Shown one piece after another: positions 25,466 through 36,112 of a stretch of DNA of 64,000 bases. Every line of letters begins with the position of its first letter. Position 1 is the stretch's first letter. The translations under genes and the position numbers were made by a program. Location of the stretch: positions 19,077,521 through 19,141,520 of the forward strand of contig CM056389.1 of the NCBI GenBank assembly GCA_029718625.1. Direction: 5' to 3'. This stretch comes from Synaphobranchus kaupii (Eukaryota; Chordata; Actinopteri; Anguilliformes; Synaphobranchidae). The notes under the pieces were generated by a model, which saw only the letters and a program-made list of their open reading frames with translations, did no database searches and was not told where the DNA came from.

Positions 25466-26090
25466 TTTTCTTCGACAAGACTTTATTGGAATTAAATGTT
25501 GACATGGCTAAAATTGGATCAACGGTCTTGTTTCACGTGTCCAAGACATTTTCCATAGCCTATGCATCATGTCTCTATCTAAGTTGTCTTTGTAGCCTAT
25601 ACTAAAACCTTTTAATAGCCAAATTACAACTCATGACCGAAAAGTGTTCTGTTGGGTAGCCTAGGCTACTGGTCAATAAAGCAATTGTTCTACAAAGCTT
25701 TCTGCAATAGTGCTTTCACATCACATAGCGAGTTCTATTCATCCGAAGTTCTCCGAAAATTTTTTTAAGTAGCTATGCTTACACAATATAGGCTACGTAT
25801 AATAGCTCAATCCTGTTTAAATTGAATAAAACATCTTTTTACATTCCATTCGATACTAAGCAGTAATATTGACGCTAGGGCCTAAGTATGAGCAACCTTG
25901 TGCAAAATACCGAAAGGTTTGTTTCATGAAGCTGCCCACTGAAAAAACCTTATAGGGTATATAGACGGTTACACTGCTTTTTCTATAGGCTACACATACA
26001 ACTGTTTCGAATTTCCTTTATAAAAGTTGTTTATTAAATTGGTATATTAACTAAATTCAGTGCAGATTTCAGTGCCATAAAACAGCGACA
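25466..26090. other. unassigned sequence
   Basis: No coding sequence recognised; it lies upstream of the ISRE/TATA pair. Confidence 0.5.
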
Positions 26091-26097
26091 GAGGAAG

Positions 26098-26139
26098 AGT
26101 TTCGCTTTCAGTTTTAAACACGGTCATAGCCTATAAAAG
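26098..26139 (+). promoter_or_regulatory. ISRE followed by TATA box
   Basis: AGTTTCGCTTTC (26098-26109) is an exact reverse-complement match to the interferon-stimulated response element GAAANNGAAACT, the binding site for ISGF3 and IRF factors. TATAAAAG follows at 26132-26139, 22 bases later. This layout is typical of fish interferon-stimulated promoters. Expected transcription would start near 26162, exactly where a Tc1 end begins (TA at 26163-26164). No coding exon was found just downstream. Confidence 0.6.
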
Positions 26140-26163
26140 CACGAGATCACACAGAGAGCTCAT

Positions 26164-26430
26164 ACAGTGCATCCGGAAAGTATTCACAGCGCTTCACTTT
26201 TTCCACATTTTTTTCTGTTACAGCCTTATTCCAAAATTGATTAAATTCATTTTTTCCCTCGAAATTCTACACACAACACCCCATAATGACAATGTGAAAA
26301 AAGTTTTTTTGAGATTTTTGCAGATTTATTAAAAATAAAAAAATAAAATTTCTCATTTACATAAGTATTCATACCCTTTGCTTTAACATATTTTTAAAGT
26401 ATCATATTTCATATTTGGTCGCATATCCTT
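26164..26430 (+). mobile_element. Tc1-like transposon terminal repeat fragment
   Basis: It begins TA then CAGTGCATCCGGAAAGTATT, the well-known end of fish Tc1-like elements, and continues with CAGCCTTATTCCAAAATTGA and CCCCATAATGACAATGTG. No transposase follows; the copy is truncated. Confidence 0.9.
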
Positions 26431-26794
26431 TACATGCTGTTACTTCCTGAAGTCTGTGACCATCAACATCAAAAAACTGTCGATATCTTATTTTCAGGTA
26501 CTGTTACAAGCGATACTATAACCTCTCTGCATTTGAATGGATCTCTATGGAAATTGGGGGGTGAGACTAGATTCAGCTGTAAATTACACTGGTACAGTAT
26601 GGAACACATGGCTGGCTATATGGCTGTTAGTTATCAAGGGTCTGAGCTATCAAACGAGCCCCAAACCATCACTCTGTTGCCAGATATGGAGTAGATGTGG
26701 ATGGATCACTGCAAGGGTTATTTCTCTGGACTCATTTTCCTATAGAACTCTATGGGGGAAAAAGTCAGGAGAAACAACCCTTACGAGCTAGCAA
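26431..26794. other. unassigned sequence
   Basis: A 86-codon open frame (26434-26694) has no resemblance I can name and is judged a chance frame. Confidence 0.4.
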
Positions 26795-26796
26795 GC

Positions 26797-27066
26797 GAGC
26801 TAGTGAGTTTCTGCACAGCAGAGTTTTTTTTTCGGTAGTGTAGAACGTTACCTGCGGTAAATGTTTTGGTACCGGACAACTAGGTTTAGTTTTGTTTTCT
26901 GTAGTGCAATGAATTTAGGCTATAATGCATGTTGATTCGCTTCGTGGTAGCCTAGCTTGTTTCTGCTTCCTGACAAGAAGCAGGAAGTAACGTTGGCGAA
27001 CAAGCTTAATTGGACAATGCATATTTCCCAGGAATCTTAGCCAGAAAGAAAATAGTAGATACTACT
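26797..27066 (-). repeat. dispersed repeat, arm 2 of the inverted pair
   Basis: Reverse complement of 14552-14818. It ends in AGTAGATACTACT, the counterpart of the start of arm 1. Confidence 0.85.
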
Positions 27067-27464
27067 AAGAAAGTACATACCAGAGATTATTCTTCTTATT
27101 ATTATTATTATTATTAATATTATAATAAAAAGTGTTTGCAGTAAGCTACATTATCAGCAGAGTAGCGTAGACTAGAACCACATTCGGAGGCTATCTATTT
27201 ATTTATAAGTGACTAACCATGAATCAGATATGTTTGGGGAATTGGCAGTTTATAATCCGATCACTTAAAGGTTTGCAGCTTAAAAGAGGCTATCCTCAAT
27301 TCTTAATGTAGGCTATTATCGTAAATTCTTAATTTTCCTAGTAGTTAATTTTATGGTGACCTTGTGTTATGTGTGAAAAGGATAAAGTGAACAGAGCTGA
27401 AGTGAAGAAATTAATGAATAAACAAAAGCGAGCGTCAGGTTTGGGGAGGGTGTGATATAATACA

Positions 27465-27870
27465 AGTGAAACATTGAACAGTTAATATTGTAAACCTCTT
27501 TTGCCTTTGCAATAAAAATACGTTAATGTGTCAATGTGAAAATAATAACAGTCTAAGAAATGAAAAGTACTTAACAGTTGCGCATTGTTTTTGTGGAAAA
27601 TACACATGCCCTACTGGGCTCGAACCCACTATCCACTGTGTGAGAAACTGCAGTTTTAACCACTAAGCCACAGTAGCTTCTTGGAAAGCTTGAAGCCATT
27701 AGCTACATTAACATTAAAAAACATTAGTATGAAGTGTTTTTATTGGACGATAAGCTTGATGAGCAGCTATATGGACCATACCCTCAAATAATAATTCAAA
27801 TAATATGGGGCATGCCCCACCAAGCCGTAACTTGGCAGATGGCATACCTGCCATCCCAATGTATTTTATT
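27465..27870 (-). repeat. tRNA-like dispersed repeat, copy 1
   Basis: On the minus strand a tRNA-like segment (27608-27684) has an A box TGGCTTAGTGG and a B box GGGTTCGAGCCC. Surrounding words CAGTTAATATTGTAAA with TTTGCAATAAAAAT on one side, and GGCAGATGGCATACCTGCCA on the other, recur at 31680-32200 in the large modular element, so all belong to one repeat family. Confidence 0.7.
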
Positions 27871-28149
27871 GAATGTGTTTCAATAGGTATTTGTATTTCA
27901 CATTAGGCAAAATTTTCGGGTATGCCTATAATTCATGCATGAAACAAAAGAAAAGCAATTATCAACATATTGATGCAATTATAGAGACTTTTATCCTATA
28001 ATATGGACATAAATGACTGTGTGCGTCTATATAAATAAAAAAGTGCGTAGGCTATTAATTGACATGACAGCTGGATTGAATTACATGCAAAAATTACATC
28101 CGGCTGGCATTTTAAGTATTTATTTTAAGTACGCCGCCGTCAGTGCAAA

Positions 28150-28440
28150 GTAAAGGATTCAACGATAGTTTGACTTAAAAAATGATGGTATAAACACTCA
28201 AAATAACCCCGATAGACTGTCGTCGTATTTTATTTGCTTTGGGTGCACTGTGGAGTGTTTAAGTGCGTTTGGTAGTGGATGCTAGCAGTTACCTTAGAGT
28301 TGCGCTAGCATTAGCAATGTGTGTATGTCCAAAAGAAGGGACAGCATGGAATTATCTGAAAATGGTTTCCATCAATCAACTACATCATGGGTAAGTCGTA
28401 ATTGAGATATTATGTCCAAAATTCCAAACTATCCCTTTAA
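28150..28440. mobile_element. possible MITE
   Basis: It is bounded by GATAGTTTGACTTAAA near 28160 and by CCAAACTATCCCTTTAA at 28425-28440, which are rough inverted repeats of the AAGGGATAGTTTGG type common in fish MITEs. The pairing is imperfect. Confidence 0.4.
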
Positions 28441-28797
28441 GTTATGTATCTTTGTCTGTTGATGTAAATGGGAAGTGTAATACATTAGAACCATCTCTTG
28501 ACTCTAATTTAAGAACTGGGTTAGGAATACTGCCACGTTTTAACAAACCAGAGAACTTTGTTCAAGCTCGAAATATTTAAATTTTATCTGCCCCTCGTCT
28601 CTCTAAAGGCTATTTTAACAAACCTCAGTGTCAAGGCATTTGCAATGATAATTTGATTAATGTTAGAATCAATCATTTTGCTAATTTAACTGCCAATAAT
28701 GGGGAATTGTCCTCGTTGGATACACACAATGACTTTAAAGCTCATAATGGAATTGGTCTCTTCCATCTCAATGTAAGAAGTCTTATATCAAAGATGG
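28441..28797 (+). pseudogene. LINE 5' region up to the start of the endonuclease
   Basis: The end of this segment encodes HNGIGLFHLNVRSLISK, the start of an APE-type endonuclease (N in HLNVRSL is a conserved active-site residue). The rest of the endonuclease is missing: LTR-like DNA follows at once, and coding resumes only in the RT domain at about 29937. Confidence 0.7.
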
Positions 28798-29936
28798 TGT
28801 GATGCTCTCATTCCCGTCCTTTTGTGTCCCGTGTTTTACCTGTTTCGTCTCGTATCGTGTTGTTTGTATTCCTGTTTGTTTCCCTCGTGCTGCAGGCTGG
28901 GCGTGGTTTTCCCTTTCGTGTCACTCTGTTCCATTGCTCTGTGTCCGCCTATCCCTTTCCTTCTCTCCGCATGCATTCTGCACACTCCCTGCTCCGTTAA
29001 TCACTCACGCATACATTCGCACGCTGCACTTAATTGATATTGACATTGTATTAATACCCTGGTCCTGTCTCGTTTGATACTTTGTATCTAGTCCTGTCTT
29101 GCCTGCTTAAAAGCTCTCGTTTGAATCTGCGTTAACTCGCTATTTTCCAGTCTTGCCCAGCTTTAATTAGCTCTCGCCAGGAATGGCGTTAACACGCTGT
29201 TCATTCTGTCCTGCCTCACTGTTAATAATAATAATAATAATAATACATTTTATTTGCGGGCGCCTTTCATGACACCCAAGGACACCTTACAGGGCATAAA
29301 ACAAAACAGTCAAGTTAAAAACAGTGGACTTAAAACAAACAGCAAAGTTAAAACAAAACAAACAACAAGAAGTATACTGGAGTGATACAGAGGGTGCAGT
29401 TAGAGTGAGTATGCTAGTTTGAACAGGTGGGTTTTGAGTTGGGTTTTGAATGTTGTTATGGAGTCAGACTGACGGATGTGTGTTGGCAGGGAGTTCCAAA
29501 GCCTGGGAGCCGAGCAGCTGAAAGCTCGAGCACCCATGGTGCTGAGGCGTGAGCTGGGGATGCTTAGGAGTCCAACAGAGGAGGAGCGGAGGGTACGGGA
29601 AGGGGTGTACTCCTGGAGGAGGTCAGTGATGTAGATGGGGGCTAGATTGTGGAGAGCTTTGAAGGTGAGCAGAAGATTTTTGTACTGAATCCGGTAGTGC
29701 ACAGGAAGCCAGTGTAGTTGAATGAGCACGGGGGTGATGTGATCGGATGAGTTGGTGCGGGTGATAATCCGAGCAGCAGAGTTCTGAATTATTTGGAGTC
29801 TGTTGACTCCAAATAATTGTTAGCCTACTAACTCCTGTTTGCTTCCCTGGCCTCTCCCGCTGATCCCCTGCTGATCCATATCTGGTTTTGTCTTGTCTGT
29901 CTCTCTCCCTATGCTTCAGGAGTTTTTGTCGGGGCA
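28798..29936 (+). mobile_element. LTR-like insert in the LINE, itself carrying a LINE fragment
   Basis: The text from TGTGATGCTCTCATTCCCG has the CT-rich style of fish gypsy LTRs and breaks the LINE frame. It is interrupted at 29223-29817 by a minus-strand LINE 3' end. Matching target duplications could not be confirmed, so the exact limits are uncertain. Confidence 0.5.
29223..29817 (-). pseudogene. 5'-truncated LINE 3' end, minus strand
   Basis: The frame 29729-29400 reads LHWLPVHYRIQYKNLLLTFKA, then GARAFSCSAPRLWNSLP and FKTQLKTHLFKLAY, the typical C-terminal region of fish L2-like LINEs. The tail GCGCCCGCAAATAAAATG ends in (TTA)n. TGTTA occurs at both outer edges (29220s and 29818), consistent with a target duplication. 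Confidence 0.85.
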
Positions 29937-31355
29937 ATAAATTATTGGAACTATTGGGAATTCCAAGGATTTGGAAAGCAGCTCATGTTCTTCCGCTCTA
30001 TAAGGGTGGTGATCCGTATGATCCAAATAACTATCGTCCTATTTCCAAGCTCTCCTGTTTAGCCAAAATTTTAGAATCATTAGTCAATGCTCAACTATGT
30101 GACTTCCTGAGCAAAAATCATGTTTTAAGTGAGTACCAATCAGGTTTCAGAGCTGGTCATAGCACGGTCACGGCTGCCTCTCTAGTGCTAAATGATATAA
30201 TTTCAGCTCTTGACGATAAACTCCACTGTGCAGCCATTTTTATCGATCTTTCTAAGGCCTTTGATACAGTGGACCACTCCCTACTACTTGACAGACTTGC
30301 CACCATTGGGCTAAGTCAGAATGCCTGTAATTGGTTCAAAGACTACTTAGCAGACAGAACCCAATGTATTCACATAGATGGGGTTAAATCCCAATTCTTA
30401 GAGGTCACTAAAGGAGTCCCCCAAGGATCGATCCTGGGGCCTGTCCTCTTTACAATTTATATCAATAGCATTGGCTCCGCTCTCCGAAGTAGCAAAATAC
30501 ACATGTATGCAGATGACACAGCCATATACTCATGTGCTTCGTCAATGGGCAAAGCCATATCAGACCTTCAGGCCGACTTCAATGCTATTCAAAACTCACT
30601 TACAAGTCTGGAATTAGTATTAAATGAAAGCAAGACAAAGTTTATGTTTTTTTCAAACAGTCGTGAGCCTCTTTCTACTAACCTTGGCATCTGCTCTCTT
30701 AGTGGCTCAAAAATTGAGCGTGTGCCTGCTTATAAATACCTTGGTATATGGATAGATGAAAATCTATCATTCAAAACTCATGTTGACTTCCTGATAAAAA
30801 AAACTCAGACCCAAAATTGGATTTTTATATAGGAATAAATCATGTTTGTCTTACGAGAGAAGGAAGCAGATAGTTCAGGCCACATTGCTACCAGTTCTTG
30901 ATTATGGTGATACTTTATTCATGCATGCTTCTGCCAGTGCTTTAAAACCTCTTGATTCTATTTATCACAGTGCCCTCCGTTTTATCACAGGTGATAAATT
31001 CCACACACATCACTGTATTCTTTATCAAAGAGTGGGTTGGTCATCCCTCACTACAAGGAGAGAGCAGCACTCCCTTCTGTTTATCTATAAAGCTATCCTA
31101 CAGAAGCTACCTCCTTATCTTACATCATTACTTACCTTTAAAACTTCCAATTATCCCATCAGATCACAAAATTGCATAGTTTTAAATACACCTCAGGTAA
31201 CCACTGAATTTGGTAAAACATCTTTTAGATACTTTGCCCCTTGGTCCTGGAACAGGCATCAAGACATCCTTAAACTTGAATTTCTCATTCCTATGGGTAT
31301 CTTTAAGTCCCTAATCTTGGACCTAGGCATATTTGTTGATGTATGTAATTGTTAA
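29937..31355 (+). pseudogene. LINE reverse transcriptase with one frameshift
   Basis: The first part (open from 29888 to 30832) has IWKAAHVLPLYKGG, NNYRPIS, SGFRAGHST, FIDLSKAFDTVDH, GVPQGSILGP and the catalytic MYADDTAIY. The second part (30846-31355) continues as VLDYGDTLF and YHSALRFITG in another frame. The shift maps to an A8 run near 30797, so a single-base slip probably caused it. The region between endonuclease start and RT is gone, so the copy is inactive. RT would copy the element's RNA at a nicked target. Confidence 0.92.
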
Positions 31356-31472
31356 ATGTCCTTGTTTTGTATTTCATTATATATGTTTTAATGTAATGCA
31401 GGGCACATCTGCGAATGAGCCCTTGGTCTCAGTGTGTCTCCCTGTTGAAATAAAGGAAATAAATAAAAATAT
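31356..31472 (+). mobile_element. 3' tail of the LINE
   Basis: The tail reads GAGCCCTTGGTCTCAGTGTG, then CCCTGTTGAAATAAAGG and (AAAT)n, comparable to the tail of the truncated copy at 11.8 kb. Confidence 0.8.
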
Positions 31473-31805
31473 AGCTGCAAGCAGCGATTTCCGGGGACCG
31501 TGCGGCATTAGCGGCGTTTGTCAAACGCAGAAACCGCAAAACGGTAGACAACTCTAGACGGGGTTGACCCAAAATACAAATATTTGTTTCTAATCAGGGC
31601 TTTTGCCATTGCTGATGGTATTTTAACCCGATCCGGTAAGGGCTTGCGTATTAAGTCTTTTAAGTTCAAGTGAAACAGTGAACAGTTAATACTGTTAAAT
31701 TTCTTAACTTTTGCAATAAAAAGGTGTTTCTTAATGTGAAAACAACATTAAAAGAAGCATAGCATTTGCACAATAGTTTTGCCAAACATTAACCTAGCCA
31801 TTGGT

Positions 31806-31876
31806 ACCAAGCCGGAATTGAACCGCTGACCACATACATGGAAAGCCAATACTGTATCCGCTAGGCCAAAGCAGGT
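31806..31876 (-). repeat. tRNA-like segment with A and B boxes
   Basis: On the minus strand the A box is TGGCCTAGCGG and the B box GCGGTTCAATTCCG. The cloverleaf is degenerate and the segment is embedded in a repeat, so it is a tRNA-derived repeat rather than a tRNA gene. Confidence 0.6.
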
Positions 31877-32044
31877 TAACAGAAATGAGGAGGCCAAATA
31901 AGACTTGTGTGTTGCGGTTTCAGATTGTTTTGGCTTACTGACTTCATAATTCAAACAGATAACAGGTAATATTGTGAAATGTCCTAGCGTTTGCAATAAA
32001 AATAACATTCTTACAATGTCGTGCACATTGTGTGCCTCAAAAAA

Positions 32045-32128
32045 AACTCGGGAACAGGTGGGGATCGAACCACCAACCTACTACACGGCAGTCAAATGCC
32101 TTAACCACTAAGCTACAGGAACTTTCAC
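32045..32128 (-). repeat. tRNA-like segment with A and B boxes
   Basis: Minus strand: A box TAGCTTAGTGG, B box GGTTCGATCCCC. It has the same relation to the CAATAAAAAT word as the copies at 27.6 and 31.8 kb. Confidence 0.65.
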
Positions 32129-34497
32129 AGTTGGTATAGTAGATAGACAGCCTGTTAAGCAGAGATAGTGTACTTGGCGGATGGCATACCTGCCATCCCA
32201 ACATTTGTATTTCTTTAGTGCCACCACGCAGATTGATTGGGTTAAAACTGCAGGGCTCAAGTCTTGATCTAATTCTCAACCCACCAAGTTTCAGAACTTT
32301 ATATCAAACGGTTTTAGAAGTCCTAGCATTTGTGCGATAAGCCACGCCCAATGCAAAATCCATTGGCTTCTCATTCGGCCAATTTTTGACATACACCTTA
32401 GTAAAGTAATGCATGTATGTATGGATACTGGTTGAGTCCAGTGAACAGGTTTGGTGCAAATTGGTCTAATTCTGTAGGAGGAATAGCATTTTAAGTGTTT
32501 TACAAAAATTGCTAATTAACGGAAAATCGAAGATGGCAGACTTCATGGTTTCTTGAGGCAAATTTGTTGGGCAAGAGTAGCGGGATGTATCCACCAAATT
32601 TTGTGACTGTAGATAAAATGGGGCGTCGGCAGTGGGCGTGTCAATGATTTTTAGTGAATTTTAAAATATTTTCTTATATTTGGATCTCTATATCGCCACC
32701 ACGTGGCTCGATTGGGTTGAAACTGTAGAGGTCAGGTCCAGATCTTACTCTTAAAAGACCTTCCAAGTTTCATAACTTTCTGTCAAATGGTTTTGGAATT
32801 ATTAGCATTTTTGTGATAAGCCACGCCCACTGGATATTTATTGGCTCGTCATTCGGCCATCTTTTAAAATATCAAAATTCTGTATATAAGTTTTATGACG
32901 CATGGTGTAAGGAGTGTGTTTACCAGGTTTCATGTAAATTGGTCAAATTTTATAGGAGGAGTAGTATTTTAAGTGTTTTACAAGTAATGCTAATTAGCTG
33001 AAAATCCAATAGGGCTAACTTGATGGTTCCTAGAGGAAAATTTGTTCAGTATGAGCAGCCGGACCTCTGTCCCACATTTTGTGACTCTAGATAAAACGGG
33101 GCGTATTCAGTGGGCGTGTCAATGATTTTTAGTGAATTTTTAAATATTTTCTTATATTTGGATCGATATAGCACCACCACGTGGCTCGATTGGGTTGAAA
33201 CTGTAGGGGTCAATTCCTCATGTTACTCTTAATAGATGTACCAGGTTTCATAACTTTCTGTAAAATGATTTTGGTATTATCAGCATTTTTGTGAAGTCAC
33301 GCCCATTGAAAATTAATTGGCTCGTCATTCGGCCATCTTTTAAAATATCAAAATGCTACTCCTCCTACAAAATTTGGCTAATTTACATGTACCTCGTTTC
33401 ATGTAAATTAGCCAAATTTTGTAGGAGGAGTAGCATTTTAAGTGTTATACAAAAAATGCTAATTAGCGGAAAATCCAATATGGCTGACTTCATGGATCCT
33501 TGAGGCAAATTTGTTCAACATGAGCAGAGAGACCTGTACACCACATTTTGTGACTCTAGGTCAAACGGGGCGTCGCCAGTGGGCGTGTCAATGTCACAAT
33601 ATTTACACGTGCACTACAGCGCCACCAACTGGCCTATCGCCACGACATTCGGTGTGAGCTTGTATGATGACAACTTCTAACTACATGCCAAGTTTCATGC
33701 TAATCAGCCAAGAGGTTAAGGAAAAACTCAAAGAAGTAATAAATGAGTACATTTAAGCCAAAATGTCGGCAAATTCAAGATGGCGCCCACCAAATTAGTA
33801 AAGTTCTATGATCCAAATCCGGCTCTTTGTCAATGTAGCAAGTTACACATCTCTGCAAAGGAACTGTGATTTTTAGTGAATTTTTTAATATTTTTTAATA
33901 TTTGGAACTCTATAGCGCCACCACATGGATAGATTGGGATAAAACTGTACATGTCTAGTCCTAATGGCACTCTTAACAGACCCACCAAGTTTCATAGCTT
34001 TCTGTTAAATCGTTTTGGAAGTATTAGCATTTTTGTGATAAGCCACGCCCAGTGAAATTTCATTGGCTCGTCATTCGGCCATCTTTGAAAATATCGAAAT
34101 TCTGAATATGAATCTGTGCATACCAAGTTTCATATCAATTGGTCAAATTTTGTAGGAGGAGTAGCATTTTAAGCGTTTTACAAAAAATGCTAATTAGCAA
34201 AAAATCCAATATGGCGGACTTTATGGGTCCTTGAGGCAAATTTGTTCAGAATGAGCAAATGGACATGCGTGTCAATGTCAAAAATTTGTCACGTGCACTA
34301 CAGCGCCACCAGGTGTTCAATCTGCGTCATAATATAGAGGATTCAAGAGTTTGGGAGTCCCAACAAGGGTGCCAAGTCTGGTGATTCTAGGACAAACCAG
34401 CTCATGGGAATTTTAGGTGAAAGGGGAGAAAAAAAAAAAAAAGAAAAAGAAAAAGAAAAAAAAAAAGAATCTGAACTTCGCTGCACGGTCCCCTAAT

Positions 34498-34904
34498 GAA
34501 GTCAGCTGAGTACCTGAATGTACTGAATGACCAGGTTTATCCCATCAATGGGCATATTCCAGGATGACAATGCCAAGATTCATCGGGCTCAAATTGTGAA
34601 AGAGTGGTTCAGGGAGCATGAGGAATCATTTTCACACATGAATTGGCCACCAGAGTCCTGACCTTAACCCCATTGAAAGTCTTTGGGATGTGCTGGAGAA
34701 GACTTCACGGAGTGGTTCGACTCTCCCGTCGTCAATACAAGATCTCTGCCAAAAATGAATGCAAGTCTGCACGGAAATAAATGTTGTGACGTTGCATAAG
34801 GTTGTCGAAACAATGCCACGACGAATGCGCGCCATAATCAAAGCTAAAGGCGGTCCAACAAAATATTACAGTGTGCGACTTTTTTTTTGGCCGGGCAGTG
34901 TATC
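34498..34904 (+). pseudogene. Tc1-like transposase 3' fragment and right end
   Basis: The fragment encodes [10 protein letters not shown], then in another frame [20 protein letters not shown], and in yet another [17 protein letters not shown]; the D and E are the last two residues of the DD34E triad. MPRRMRAIIKAKGGPTKYY is the typical C-terminus. At least two frameshifts are present. GGCCGGGCAGTGTA at the end is the Tc1 terminus and target TA. Confidence 0.9.
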
Positions 34905-35214
34905 TTATTAGTAGGTTTATGCCTTTTGCATTTTCAGTGTTACACTGTAGCCGGTTGTAAAAGATTGTTACAGTAATGTATATCTACTCAAATATATATA
35001 AATAAACACACACAAATGCAATACAGTAACAAAAACATTTTTATTTTTTTCCAAAATGCAGTATTTTGGAACACTTGTGTTTTGTATGTAACACTTTGCA
35101 TACCCAACAGTAGAAAACCAGGAAAAACATTCTGTAAGATAAAGGGTTTTCTGTAAAAAAAATTAAAAAATGAAAGTGGCTAATTTTTTCAAACCTCTAA
35201 ACACAAAAACAAAA
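34905..35214. other. AT-rich flank of the IS630-like element
   Basis: A-rich sequence, probably part of the 3' side of the next element; no clear terminal repeat was defined. Confidence 0.4.
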
Positions 35215-35667
35215 GCAAAATGTAAGAAATAGAAATTAGGCTGCATCCTCCTATTGGCCACAGAACCTCATCTACATCACAAGCGATGCTCTCCCTGGCT
35301 AAACAGCGGGGAAAGAATCTTCTGGCGTGACGAATCCAGCCGCCGAAAGCCCCCACAACTTCACCACATGCATCCTCCATTGCCTGGAGAAGAGGCATGC
35401 GTACGAGGGGATGGCGGTCATACACCTTCCATCGCCATGCCGAAAAAAACTCCTCAATTGGGTGTGTTCGATGAACCAGTTGCGGACCAGAGCAGCCCGT
35501 TGGAAACTCACGTTGTCCCAGATGACAACATACCTGGGCTGCTCTGGTCCACCCCTCTGCTCGGCTGGAATGAGGATGCCATGTAGTGTGTCCAGGAATG
35601 GGATGAGACGGGCCAAGGTTGGCATGGTGATGGAGGACGCCTTGCTGGCTAACGGCTGCGTACATGG

Positions 35668-35780
35668 TGATAATAATAATAATAATAATAATACCTTGCA
35701 TTTATATAGCGCCTTTCACGACACTCAAAGCGCTTACAGTGACGAGGGGGAAACTCACCTCTACCACCACCAATGTGTAG
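35668..35780 (-). mobile_element. LINE/SINE 3'-tail insertion in the transposase
   Basis: On the minus strand: GGTGGTAGAGGTGAGTTTCC, then AAAGGCGCTATATAAATGCA, ending in (TTA)n. It separates NVPGQRG from the downstream AVSQQGVLHHH of the transposase. The same tail lies in an intron of the main gene at 44362-44465. Confidence 0.8.
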
Positions 35781-35999
35781 CACCCACGCTGTCCAGGGAC
35801 ATTCACAATGGCACGGTGGCCAATCATGTTCCGTCCCCATCCCCTTCTTTTGGCTAGGTTAAAGCCAGCCTCATCAATAAAAATACAAATGTGCTGAATT
35901 GCAGCAGCATCCAGCTCCAAGACTCTCTGAAACAGATAACAAGACAATATGAGAAATATACCTAGAGCAGTCAATATGGTGAAGCACAATACACTGGAT

Positions 36000-36112
36000 T
36001 ACAGTACTGTGTCTAATACAGTGCTGATATGACACAGTATATACTGTAAGTGTCTATACAGTGCTGATATGACACAGTATATACTGTAATGCGTCTATAC
36101 AGTGCTGATATG
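36000..36112. repeat. short tandem repeat inside the transposase intron
   Basis: The block TACAGTGCTGATATGACACAG plus TATATACTGTAA occurs two and a half times with a period near 42 bases. Confidence 0.85.

Larger units (their letters stand above)
31473..34497. mobile_element. 3-kb non-coding element of repeated modules
   Basis: It starts ATATAGCTGCAAGCAGCGAT with GGGGACCGTGC shortly after, and ends with GCACGGTCCCC, giving short inverted ends. Modules recur four to five times, marked by GGAGGAGTAGCATTTTAAG (about 32475, 32955, 33425, 34155), TTGGCTCGTCATTCGGCCA and CGCCACCACGTGGCTCGATT. There is no open frame of substance. Two tRNA-like segments lie near its left end. It looks like a large non-autonomous element. 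Confidence 0.7.

Noticed and set aside
27608..27684. Functional tRNA gene
   Set aside because: A and B boxes are present, but the cloverleaf is imperfect and the segment is embedded in a repeat with two further diverged relatives.
29888..29936. Extension of the RT frame upstream as native coding sequence
   Set aside because: The first ~16 codons of that open frame lie in LTR-like DNA, not in the LINE.
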